NCBI RefSeq assembly: GCF_001436225.1
Contig: NZ_AYYO01000022.1
Location: forward strand, 1 to 64,000
Length of the DNA: 64,000 nt
Source of the DNA: Lacticaseibacillus sharpeae JCM 1186 = DSM 20505
Lineage (GTDB): Bacteria; Bacillota; Bacilli; Lactobacillales; Lactobacillaceae
Direction of reading: 5' to 3'
Part shown: in pieces, positions 26,728-34,523 of the stretch
Position numbering within the stretch: the first letter of the stretch is position 1
Layout: every line of letters begins with the position of its first letter
Program-made: the position numbers and the translations under genes
The notes under the pieces: model-generated
What the model was told of the DNA's origin: nothing
What the model saw: only the letters and a program-made list of their open reading frames with translations
Database searches by the model: none

Positions 26728-27306
26728 ATGAAGAAGGTTGAACAGGCATTAACTAAGGCCGCATTTCACGGGGTGCCTAAGGATGGTGAGCTCTTGCTGC
26801 TGAACGGACGGGTGCTGGTTTGCGACACATTGCAGGTTGACGGCGAGAAGTTCCCCAAGGAAGGTACTTTCGTGAAGATGATTGAAAAACTGCGGCACAA
26901 TGTGGTCGCGACTGCTAACGATGGGTTAATTGTGCTCAGCGAAAACGGCAAGGAACGGGTCACCTACGCCCCGACGCGGGTGGACGTGTTCCTGGCCAAG
27001 GTCAACAGCCAGATCATCACGCCGCGGTATGCTAATCAAGGGCCAACGTATGACACCGTGTTGCACGTGGTGTCGGCGCGCGATGACCTGTATCTGCGGG
27101 TGAGTGGCGGCAAGGCGGGGCATTACCTGCTGAACCACGCGGCGGACCTGCCGGTGGTTGACGTGCTCGGCATTGCGGACACCGAGTTCGCTGGCAGTGA
27201 ATACGACTTCGCAGACGCCATCAACAAGCGTGGGTATGGCAGCATGGTCGCCGGAACTGAGCTGGCGTTTTTGGATAATAACTTCGCGTCCAACTTACGC
27301 GTGTAG
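26728..27306 (+). CDS. Conserved-looking protein of unknown function, coupled to the ROK kinase
   Basis: Protein of 192 residues, no signal peptide or membrane segment, mixed alpha/beta by appearance. ATG 26728 follows GGAGG; the frame further upstream to 26713 begins right after the kinase stop codon and is less likely. It is cotranscribed with the kinase (15-base gap) and followed by a terminator. I do not recognise a family; conserved residues such as GKAGHYLLNHAADLP do not point to a known fold. A sugar-related role is only suggested by position. Confidence 0.7.
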   Translation: MKKVEQALTKAAFHGVPKDGELLLLNGRVLVCDTLQVDGEKFPKEGTFVKMIEKLRHNVVATANDGLIVLSENGKERVTYAPTRVDVFLAKVNSQIITPRYANQGPTYDTVLHVVSARDDLYLRVSGGKAGHYLLNHAADLPVVDVLGIADTEFAGSEYDFADAINKRGYGSMVAGTELAFLDNNFASNLRV

Positions 27307-27311
27307 GATGT

Positions 27312-27344
27312 AAGCCCAGAATGGCCAGGTCATTCTGGGCTTTA
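27312..27344 (+). terminator. Terminator of the beta-glucoside gene cluster
   Basis: 11-bp perfect stem AGCCCAGAATG / CATTCTGGGCT with a 7-base loop, followed by a short T-run. Confidence 0.8.
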
Positions 27345-27421
27345 GTGTCCGGCCTGCAGTGTTGCTAGTTGGCCGGTGGTGGCATAAACTTATTTGTAGA
27401 GAGTAAAAGGGGATGGCGGTT

Positions 27422-28069
27422 TTGACACTAGTTTACATGGTGCGGCACGGAGAAACGCAAATTAACGCTGAAGGCCGGTTTAATGGCGGCGGGGTGGACA
27501 GTCCGCTGACGGCGAAGGGCGAAGCGGGTGCGCAGGCACTGCACAAACTGCTGCAAAATGAGCATTTTGACCGGATATTCGTGTCGCCGCTGCACCGGGC
27601 CATCACGACGGAACAAATCGTGGCGGGACCGGACAAGGCGTTCACCATCGATCCCCGGCTGCGTGAGATGGCGCTGGGTGATTGGGATGGCGGGCCGCTG
27701 GGCAACCTGGCGACTGACCAGCAGTTCATTAACTACCGGCACCACTTGCTCGAATGGGACTACCAGGCCGTGCACGCGGAGAGCTACCAGTCACTGGTCA
27801 AGCGGGCCGGGGCGGCGCTAGTCGATGCGGCTGAGAGCGTGCCGGAAACCGGCAAGGTACTGGTGGTCAGTCACGGGATTGTCACCACGGTGCTGGCGAA
27901 CGTGCTGACGGGCGTTGACCTCGACCACGCACGCGATTCCGGGCAGGTGGACAATTCTAGTGTCACCGTGCTGGACTATCACGCGGGCCAGTGGACCAAG
28001 CGGGCGTGGAACGTTACGGCCGACCGGTTCGCTGAGTTGACTGCTGTGGAAAAAGAACTGTTTGAATAA
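27422..28069 (+). CDS. Histidine phosphatase family protein (phosphoglycerate mutase-like)
   Basis: Cytoplasmic protein of about 215 residues with the catalytic RHGET motif near residue 8, the conserved Arg in SPLHRA, Glu in LREMALGDWDG and the second catalytic His in VVSHGIVT. It belongs to the GpmB/CobC-like branch of phosphatases; the substrate is unknown. ATG 27413 directly touches AAAGGGG, too close to work, so TTG 27422 (9 bases after it) is the likely start. Confidence 0.88.
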   Translation: MTLVYMVRHGETQINAEGRFNGGGVDSPLTAKGEAGAQALHKLLQNEHFDRIFVSPLHRAITTEQIVAGPDKAFTIDPRLREMALGDWDGGPLGNLATDQQFINYRHHLLEWDYQAVHAESYQSLVKRAGAALVDAAESVPETGKVLVVSHGIVTTVLANVLTGVDLDHARDSGQVDNSSVTVLDYHAGQWTKRAWNVTADRFAELTAVEKELFE

Positions 28070-28073
28070 CGTG

Positions 28074-28117
28074 ATGGGCGGCAGGACAGTAAGGTTGGTT
28101 CTGCCGCCCATTTTTTG
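28074..28117 (+). terminator. Terminator after the histidine phosphatase gene
   Basis: 11-bp stem ATGGGCGGCAG / CTGCCGCCCAT followed by TTTTTTG. Confidence 0.88.
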
Positions 28118-28146
28118 TAGAATATTGTTAACGGAGGTGGACGGTG

Positions 28147-29016
28147 ATGAGTTCAAAAGCAGACATAGAGACTGATTCCTTCGCGCCGCACAAGATTGCG
28201 GTGTTGGCGGATGTGCACGGGAATTACACGGCGCTGCGAGCGGTCGTCGCGGACGCCAAGCGGCACAAGGCGACGGACTTCTGGTTCCTGGGGGATGTCT
28301 TGTTGCCGGGTCCCGGGAGCACCGATATTTTGGCGCTACTGGCAGATTTAGGCATTACCACCTGGCCCCGTGGTAACTGGGAGGACCTGCTGGTGAATGG
28401 CCACGCCAAGAACTTGGACGTGACCGACCCGCAGCGGCTCTATTTCACCCGCCACGCCATGTACCAGGACCAGTTTCTGGACGCAACCACCTACCAGCGC
28501 CTCGCCGATATGCCGCTGACCGTGACGCACCACATCGGTGGTCTGACTTTTCGCTTGTCCCATAACTTGCCGGACAAAAATTACGGGCAGGAGCTGATTC
28601 CCACCGAGCAGCAGGCGAACTTCGACCGCCTGCTCACATCGGAGATCGACGTTGCGCTGTACGGGCACACACACCGGCAGCTGATGCGCTACGGCAGCGA
28701 CGGGCAGCTGATTGTGAATCCGGGGACGGTGGGGATGGCCTTCACCAATCCCGGCAAGGTGCAGCATGACCTGCGCGCGATGTACGCCCTGATTACCGTT
28801 GCCGGTAGCCGGGTGACGAATGTCGATCTGCGCAAGGTGGAATACGACAAGGATGCCGAACTGGAACGGGCGCGGGTCCGCAAGCTGCCGTACTTTGACC
28901 TCTATTCCGACCAAATTCTGGCGGGCGTGGGCTACACACACAACCGACCGGTCCTCGCGGCGTATGCGGGGGCGCACGGGTACGTAGCGGAAGTCGCGCG
29001 GTACGTGGAGCAATAG
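28147..29016 (+). CDS. Metallophosphoesterase (calcineurin-like)
   Basis: Protein of 289 residues with the dimetal phosphoesterase motifs: ADVHGN (about 21-26), GDVLLPGPG, GNWED, the conserved His in RLSHN and YGHTHRQ near residue 179. It resembles the YfcE/YkuE-like cytoplasmic phosphodiesterases; the substrate is unknown. GTG 28144 and ATG 28147 both fit the GGAGG at 28133-28137. A terminator follows. Confidence 0.87.
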   Translation: MSSKADIETDSFAPHKIAVLADVHGNYTALRAVVADAKRHKATDFWFLGDVLLPGPGSTDILALLADLGITTWPRGNWEDLLVNGHAKNLDVTDPQRLYFTRHAMYQDQFLDATTYQRLADMPLTVTHHIGGLTFRLSHNLPDKNYGQELIPTEQQANFDRLLTSEIDVALYGHTHRQLMRYGSDGQLIVNPGTVGMAFTNPGKVQHDLRAMYALITVAGSRVTNVDLRKVEYDKDAELERARVRKLPYFDLYSDQILAGVGYTHNRPVLAAYAGAHGYVAEVARYVEQ

Positions 29017-29057
29017 GTTGGGGAATGTTTAAATTAGCCCGTGCCAATCATAGTAGC

Positions 29058-29101
29058 AAAAAACCCGGATTATTCTCGCGCTGAGAGTAATCCGGGTTTT
29101 T
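29058..29101. terminator. Bidirectional terminator
   Basis: AAAACCCGGATTA / TAATCCGGGTTTT with a second complementary part CTC/GAG inside; T-runs on both strands. Between converging genes. Confidence 0.9.
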
Positions 29102-29105
29102 GCCG

Positions 29106-29312
29106 TTATGCCTTCTGTTTAGCTGCTTTACGTGCCTTGTGCCGCATCCACAACAATTGCGGAATCACCATGAAGCAGGCCACGATGATTGCTGCAAGGA
29201 TGCCGGCCTCAACCAGCTGGGTACCGCTGAAGCCGGACCACGAGAGCAGGAAGATGACGAAGAATTCGGTGACGATGTAACGGCCAATAATCCAGTAGAT
29301 TTGGTTTTTCAT
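29106..29312 (-). CDS. Small two-helix membrane protein
   Basis: Protein of 68 residues with two hydrophobic segments (about 5-27 and 35-57) and a very basic tail (HKARKAAKQKA). Good ribosome binding site GGAGG before ATG 29312. It follows AlaX on the same strand, 67 bases downstream, so the two may be cotranscribed. No family recognised. Confidence 0.7.
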   Translation of the reverse strand: MKNQIYWIIGRYIVTEFFVIFLLSWSGFSGTQLVEAGILAAIIVACFMVIPQLLWMRHKARKAAKQKA

Positions 29313-29379
29313 GGGGGACCTCCAATGGGCTATGTATTGCAGTTAGTATAGCGCAATTTGGTGGCCGGCCCAAATTAAC

Positions 29380-30099
29380 TTAGGCGTCGAGCACCACTTT
29401 GAGCCGCAGCTTCAGGGGCCCCTTGCTTTTGCTGGTTAGGGTAAGGCCGTGGCCGATGTCCCGTGTGCTGGCGACGTGAGTCCCGGCGCAGGCTTCTTCG
29501 TCGACGCCGGCAATCTTGACGAGCCGGACCTGGGTGACGTCTGCGGGGATCAGACTGATTAGCGTCCGGACTTTTTCCGACTCGTGCGCGATGGCTGCCC
29601 GGTCGACAATGCGCGCTGTGACCGGGTGTGCGGCGGTGATTGCTTGTTGCAAAGTTTGGGTGAAGTCCGCGGCGTTGAACGCTGCCTTGGCTGCGACTGT
29701 TGGGAACAGCAGTTCAATCCGGGCGTGATCGGCCAGAATCTGGTTACTCGTGACTCGGCAGCCCCATGTGTTCGCTGCGGTGCCCGCGATGAGGTGGAGG
29801 AGCGTGTGGTAACGCATGTTGCGGTGGCGCGTTGCGGCGTCAACGTTTTGCACGACGGGTATGTTGGCCGTTGGCAGAGGCTGGGCCAACGTGTACGTGA
29901 TTGTGTCTGCGGTGCGGGTGGCGTGCGTGACGGCCAGGGTCGCGTTACCCTGCGTGACGGTGGCACAATCCATTGGCTGGCCGCCGCCACCAGGATAAAT
30001 GATGGTGGCGGCGAACGTTACGTCGAGGCCGCTCGTGCTGGTGACGGTGGTGGTCAGTTCGGTTTGGTTCTGGTCGATTAGATATTGTTCAGTGGTCAT
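29380..30099 (-). CDS. AlaX-type alanyl-tRNA editing protein
   Basis: Protein of 239 residues similar to the free-standing editing domain of alanyl-tRNA synthetase, which removes wrongly attached serine or glycine from tRNA-Ala. It shows the YPGGGGQP motif (35-42) and the zinc site: His98 and His102 in HTLLH, Cys204 and His208 in CAGTH. The frame extends 34 codons upstream, but ATG 30099 follows GGAGG at 9 bases and gives the normal N-terminus. It is divergent from a MarR regulator; three dyads lie between them, so AlaX is probably its target. Confidence 0.9.
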   Translation of the reverse strand: MTTEQYLIDQNQTELTTTVTSTSGLDVTFAATIIYPGGGGQPMDCATVTQGNATLAVTHATRTADTITYTLAQPLPTANIPVVQNVDAATRHRNMRYHTLLHLIAGTAANTWGCRVTSNQILADHARIELLFPTVAAKAAFNAADFTQTLQQAITAAHPVTARIVDRAAIAHESEKVRTLISLIPADVTQVRLVKIAGVDEEACAGTHVASTRDIGHGLTLTSKSKGPLKLRLKVVLDA

Positions 30100-30119
30100 G
30101 GTAAGCTTCCTCCGTAAAT

Positions 30120-30195
30120 TTGCACCTGTGCAAAAAATATCATTGCATTTGCAATTAACGTGTTCGAGAATATCACCATCTGATTGCAAATGCAA
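30120..30195. promoter_or_regulatory. Three related operators between alaX and marR
   Basis: TTGCAC-CT-GTGCAA (30120-30133), TTGCA-TT-TGCAA (30143-30154) and TTGCA-AA-TGCAA (30184-30195) share the half site TTGCA. Centres are 22 and 41 bases apart, close to two and four helical turns, so bound dimers would sit on the same face of the DNA. They lie between divergent genes and probably bind the MarR protein. Confidence 0.75.
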
Positions 30196-30254
30196 CGACA
30201 ATTTGCTATTTTAAACTTAGATAATTTCCACAACCAGATCTTGGAGGCTGCACA

Positions 30255-30656
30255 ATGTTTGATATTATTCGCAAAATTGGTGCGATTACCCGCACCATTC
30301 AAATCGATAGTAACGCCACGTTCCGGCATTATGGTCTGGGCAACAACGCGTTCATCTACGTGATTCGGACGTGTGAAGAGCCGGGGATGTTCCTTGGTGA
30401 ACTCGCCGATAATGTGCAGATTGACCGGACGACGGCGTTTCGCACGGTCAAAAAATTGGTAACGCAGGGGTATTTGCGGCTAGAAGATGACGCAAAAGAT
30501 AAGCGCCTGCGCCGGGTTTTTCCGGAGCAGAAGGCGCTGGACATCTACCCGGAGTTGCACGCATACGAGCAATTCAGTTCGGATCAATTGCTCGCGAACT
30601 TGAGCGGTGACGAACGCACGCAGCTGTGGCACCTGCTGCAGAAGTTGCCGGGCTAA
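30255..30656 (+). CDS. MarR family transcriptional regulator
   Basis: Protein of 133 residues with a winged helix (about 25-100; segment LGELADNVQIDRTTAFRTVKKL and wing LEDDAKDKRLRRVF). Ribosome binding site GGAGG. It should bind the TTGCA dyads upstream and control itself and alaX. The ligand is unknown. Confidence 0.9.
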   Translation: MFDIIRKIGAITRTIQIDSNATFRHYGLGNNAFIYVIRTCEEPGMFLGELADNVQIDRTTAFRTVKKLVTQGYLRLEDDAKDKRLRRVFPEQKALDIYPELHAYEQFSSDQLLANLSGDERTQLWHLLQKLPG

Positions 30657-30722
30657 AATACAGCTTTCCTAGGCGCGGGTACTGGTGCATACTAGGAGCA
30701 AATATTACGCGGAGGAATAACA

Positions 30723-31505
30723 ATGGGAGACATGGAGCAGGTATTGCGCGCGAAGTTGGCACAGCCTAAAGCGTACACGGATGCTGAAGTAGCCTGGTTA
30801 TGTGCACACATTGGGGACCCGAATCCGGCAGTGCGCGACGGCCTGGTATACGAAACCTTGTGTGCGGGGGTGGAAAAACACGCCTTTACGCGCGCCCAGA
30901 TGCAGACGTTTGCGACGTATTCAGTTGATCACGACCTGGTCATGACGGATATCAAGCATAACGGTGACGTGACGGTTACGCGCACGTTTGCCGCGCTGTT
31001 GAATGTGGTGCTGCTGGATGCAAACTTGCACGATTACGCAGATTTTCTGACCCCTGCCCAGCTAGAGTATCTGTTAACGCGGGCCCCAGAATACCTGCGC
31101 GCAGAAACCGACCGGCGCGGGTATGATCTGCAGTTGGGCTGGGTGCACGCCCTGGCCCACGGTGCGGATTACCTGGGGATGTGCACCAGTTATCCGGCGA
31201 ATGCTGCCAGCCAGATTCTGCCGCTGTTCACGGATATTTTCCTAGGTGCCCAAACGGCATTTGGCGATGGCGAACCGGCCCGGCTGGCGATGGTGCTTTA
31301 CTTGGCGTTGCAAAACAAACAGCTCACGCAAACGGCGGTGGCGCAGTGGCTAAAAACTATGCAACCCCAGCTGCGGGATGACGCCCACCATTTTGGCAGC
31401 TACGGGGTGCAGCAACTGATTACGCACTTGTACGTGGTGCTGGCGACGGACAACGCGTTAACAGACGAATTACGCACGACAATCCAGGATGGGATTTGGG
31501 GGTAA
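30723..31505 (+). CDS. DUF2785 domain protein
   Basis: Cytoplasmic helical protein of 260 residues matching DUF2785: NPAVRDGLVYETL near residue 35 and the signature GWVHALAHGADYL near residue 138, which contains two conserved histidines. Function unknown. Good start (GGAGG before ATG 30723). The next gene, a GNAT protein, starts 2 bases after the stop, so they form an operon. Confidence 0.8.
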   Translation: MGDMEQVLRAKLAQPKAYTDAEVAWLCAHIGDPNPAVRDGLVYETLCAGVEKHAFTRAQMQTFATYSVDHDLVMTDIKHNGDVTVTRTFAALLNVVLLDANLHDYADFLTPAQLEYLLTRAPEYLRAETDRRGYDLQLGWVHALAHGADYLGMCTSYPANAASQILPLFTDIFLGAQTAFGDGEPARLAMVLYLALQNKQLTQTAVAQWLKTMQPQLRDDAHHFGSYGVQQLITHLYVVLATDNALTDELRTTIQDGIWG

Positions 31506-31507
31506 GC

Positions 31508-32395
31508 ATGACAATTACAATTACGGCCACAACGGCATTGACCAAAGAACAAATGGCGGCGGCACTGGCGTTAGAACGCGCTGTGCATGTGCACGACCAC
31601 ACTTTTAAAGATATCTACATGTACAACCAGTTCAACCGCAACCCGGAGATGAAGGCCTTGTTTTTGGCCTACAGCGACGGCGAACTTGTTGGGGTGCTGC
31701 AGAACTACGCGGATTCAGCACCGGAAGATGATGATGCCGAGCTGTCCGTGATTGTCGCGCCCGCATTTCGCCAGCAGGGTGTCGCCACGGCGCTGATCAA
31801 GGCGGCGCGCGCGGAGATGCGGCAGTACGGGTACACCGCTGATTACTTTGTGACTGAAGACATTTTCTTGCAGGCACACCCTGACTTTTTGGCGCGGACG
31901 GGCCTGCACGTTGCGGAAGCTGAAAATGAGTACCAGCTGTCTGCTGCCGCGGGCACGCACGCCGACTATCAGTTGCCAGAATCGTTGCAGCTGCGGCCCA
32001 TGGTGCAGGCGGACATTGATGCGTTATTACCGAGTTACATGGAAGCCTTCGATGACGACGAAACCAGCGGCCGGACGTACCTGCAGTCGAGCCTCGATGA
32101 TGCGGATGACCGCCAGTTTGTGCTGACCGATGCGGCCGGCAAGCAGCTGGGATACTGCGCGATTGACACGAGCGAGAGCTATTATTTCTTCGGTCTGTTC
32201 GTGACCAAGGCAGCACGCGGACGCGGCATCGGGACGGCGATGGTCAAGGCCATTATGGCGCAGCTGGCTAGCGAGAAGCCTTTGCCATTGCGGCTGGCTG
32301 TGGAGGCCAGCAACGCGGTGGCGCACCACGTGTACCTGAAGGCTGGGTTCCAGCAGCAGACGGTCGTTAAGTATCTATATCCTAATGAAGCCTAA
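31508..32395 (+). CDS. Tandem GNAT acetyltransferase
   Basis: Protein of 295 residues that contains two GNAT domains: an N-terminal one with acetyl-CoA loop RQQGVATALI (about 84-93) and a C-terminal one with loop GRGIGTAMV (about 237-245). Both loops are intact. Such double-GNAT proteins resemble mycothiol synthase in layout, but the substrate here is not known. The frame extends to TTG 31496 inside the previous gene; ATG 31508 behind GGGGG is preferred. Confidence 0.85.
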   Translation: MTITITATTALTKEQMAAALALERAVHVHDHTFKDIYMYNQFNRNPEMKALFLAYSDGELVGVLQNYADSAPEDDDAELSVIVAPAFRQQGVATALIKAARAEMRQYGYTADYFVTEDIFLQAHPDFLARTGLHVAEAENEYQLSAAAGTHADYQLPESLQLRPMVQADIDALLPSYMEAFDDDETSGRTYLQSSLDDADDRQFVLTDAAGKQLGYCAIDTSESYYFFGLFVTKAARGRGIGTAMVKAIMAQLASEKPLPLRLAVEASNAVAHHVYLKAGFQQQTVVKYLYPNEA

Positions 32396-32424
32396 AGCAT
32401 GTAGCAGATAATTGTTAGGTAAGC

Positions 32425-32466
32425 AAAAAAGTCGGCCAACACCGTTAAGTGTGGTCGACTTTTTTA
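32425..32466. terminator. Bidirectional terminator
   Basis: AAAAAAGTCGGCCAACAC / GTGTGGTCGACTTTTTT stem with loop CGTTAA, between converging GNAT and MFS genes. Confidence 0.9.
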
Positions 32467-33855
32467 TTATTCGTGCCGCCGCAAGAGCAGGGTCAAGGTG
32501 ATTAGTGCGCAGCATAGGATGACTGCGAGCATAATTAGTGCGTTGTGGGCCCCGATTGCGGTCCCAATCGCGGTGCTGTGGCCGTTTTGCCCAGCTGCAA
32601 TCAGCGTTGCGGTCAGCGCTGTCCCCAGGGCACCGGCGAACTGTTGAATCGTGTTCATGATGGCGTTCCCGGTGGTCTGGTGCATTTGATCAAGCTGCTG
32701 GAGTGAGTGGGTCATGACGTTCCCGAACCCGAGGCCAATCCCCAGCATGTAGATGAGGTAGACGCCGGTAATCATGAAGTTCGAGATGTGTTGGCTCAGG
32801 CCGACGTAGATGAATAAGGCGATTGTTGCTAAGGCTATCCCGATTAAGATGGGCGTGCGTGCCCCGATGCGGTCTAGAATCCGGCCGGAAAATGGGGCGA
32901 GCAGCGCACCCAGCGCCGCACCAGGTAGCACCAGCAGTCCGGCCTGCAGTGCGCTGCCGCTATTCACGAGCTGCACGTAATTGGGCAGGATGAACGACAA
33001 CCCCAGCGCGGTCATCTGAATCAAGAAGAACGCGAGGACGTGACCACTGAATTGTTTGTTGCCCAGCACGCGGATATCGATAATCGGTGTGCTCAGACGC
33101 AACTGCCGCCAGCTGAAGCCAGCAAGGGCAAAGGCACCAAGTACAAGCGCACCGAGCACCTGCAGGCTGAAGAAGGAACTGCTACTGATACTGCTGGAAC
33201 CGAAGACGAGACCAGCGAAGGCAACGATAACGAGAATGATGCTGAGTGGGTCACTCTTAACGGCTTCCGTCGGCGTTTTTTGCTGAATGCACAGCCAGCC
33301 GGTGATGAGGGAGATCACCATTAGGGGCAGGAGGAAGACGAAAATGTAACGCCAGCTCATGTTCGACACGACTAGGCCGCCGAACGTGGGGCCGATGGCG
33401 GGGGCAACGGCGGTGATTAGCGTGCCGACCCCCATCATCATGCCGATTTTAGCTGCGGGTACTTGTTCCAAAATAATGTTGAACATCAGTGGCAGCGCAA
33501 TGCCGGTCCCGACACCCTGCACGGCCCGCCCAAGGAGCATGAGCGGGAAGACTGGTGCGGTGAGGTCCAGCAGCAGTCCGATGATGAAGAGTAGGTTGGC
33601 AGTTAAGAATAGGTTGCGGGTCTTGAATCGGCGCTTGAAGTAGGCGGAAAGCGGCACGATGCTGGCAACGATTAATAGATAAATGGTGGTCATCCACTGC
33701 ACGGTGTTCGTCCCGACGCTGAATTCGTGCATGAGCGTGGGGAAGGTGATGTTCATCGCGGTTTCCACGATGACCCCGCAGAAGGACATGAGGCCGGTGG
33801 CGATGATGGCGCCGTATACCCGGCCGGGGATGGTGGTATTAGTTTTGATGGTCAA
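32467..33855 (-). CDS. MFS drug exporter, DHA2 (EmrB/QacA) family
   Basis: Membrane protein of 462 residues with 14 hydrophobic segments. Family segments include TAMNITFPTLMHEF in helix 1, LGRAVQGVGTGIALPL (motif C-like region follows) and GPTFGGLVV (motif C). Proton-driven efflux of hydrophobic drugs is the usual role. The frame extends to GTG 33879, but TTG 33855 lies 8 bases after AGGAG and fits better. It overlaps the end of the MarR gene by 17 bases, so the two are cotranscribed and the exporter is the likely regulatory target. Confidence 0.88.
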   Translation of the reverse strand: MTIKTNTTIPGRVYGAIIATGLMSFCGVIVETAMNITFPTLMHEFSVGTNTVQWMTTIYLLIVASIVPLSAYFKRRFKTRNLFLTANLLFIIGLLLDLTAPVFPLMLLGRAVQGVGTGIALPLMFNIILEQVPAAKIGMMMGVGTLITAVAPAIGPTFGGLVVSNMSWRYIFVFLLPLMVISLITGWLCIQQKTPTEAVKSDPLSIILVIVAFAGLVFGSSSISSSSFFSLQVLGALVLGAFALAGFSWRQLRLSTPIIDIRVLGNKQFSGHVLAFFLIQMTALGLSFILPNYVQLVNSGSALQAGLLVLPGAALGALLAPFSGRILDRIGARTPILIGIALATIALFIYVGLSQHISNFMITGVYLIYMLGIGLGFGNVMTHSLQQLDQMHQTTGNAIMNTIQQFAGALGTALTATLIAAGQNGHSTAIGTAIGAHNALIMLAVILCCALITLTLLLRRHE

Positions 33856-34309
33856 TTTTTTTACTCCTAATGATGGCACTGTCTTGGTGGTGCTGGTTGC
33901 TCAAATCCTTGAAGTAGGTGAGCACTTCTTTGAACGTGGCGATTTCGGCCGGAGAAAAGTGGTCGTGCATTGCTTGTTGCTGGGCACCGATGTACTGCGC
34001 GGCGTCGCGGGCGAGCGCTTGTCCGTGGTCCGTGAGCTTAATCAATTTTTGGCGGGCGTCGGTTGGCGATGGCAGCCTTACGATGATTGCGTCGCGTTCC
34101 ATACGTTGCAAGAGCACCGTGGCGGTTGCGCGCTGAATGTTGAACTCGAGCTCGACGTCGTGTTGAATCGGTGCGAAGTCGACGGTGGCAATGTAGTCGA
34201 TGACGGATAACTGCATGCCGGTGATACCCAATTGGTGCGCATAAGCATCCATGGCCCGTCCCATTTGGTGGGATGCCTGATTAATGATACGGCCGAAAAT
34301 TTCTTCCAT
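33839..34309 (-). CDS. MarR family repressor of the adjoining MFS exporter
   Basis: Protein of 156 residues with the MarR winged helix (about 30-105; segment VELEFNIQRATATVLLQRMER and wing PSPTDARQKLIKLT). The C-terminus is long and basic and overlaps the exporter gene. It probably binds the palindrome at 34332-34349 in its own promoter and is released by a substrate of the pump. Confidence 0.9.
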   Translation of the reverse strand: MEEIFGRIINQASHQMGRAMDAYAHQLGITGMQLSVIDYIATVDFAPIQHDVELEFNIQRATATVLLQRMERDAIIVRLPSPTDARQKLIKLTDHGQALARDAAQYIGAQQQAMHDHFSPAEIATFKEVLTYFKDLSNQHHQDSAIIRSKKIDHQN

Positions 34310-34331
34310 GTGCAGAAGCCCCTTTGCATAT

Positions 34332-34349
34332 TTGTTAGCAAGCTAACAA
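34332..34349. promoter_or_regulatory. MarR operator of the exporter operon
   Basis: Perfect inverted repeat TTGTTAGC-AA-GCTAACAA located 23 bases before the marR start, in promoter position. Confidence 0.75.
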
Positions 34350-34523
34350 TAATCTATCATAGACTAAATTGGTTGAATGTCAAATGCAGCCCGCAAAGTG
34401 TTTGCATCAGTGGGGACATTTATCCCGTTTTGCCACGCAGCCCCCGTTACTTTTCGGCGTATACTTACTATTGTAGAGTAAAAAATGCGCCCGGATAGTG
34501 AGCATAAAACGGAGGCAAAAATC

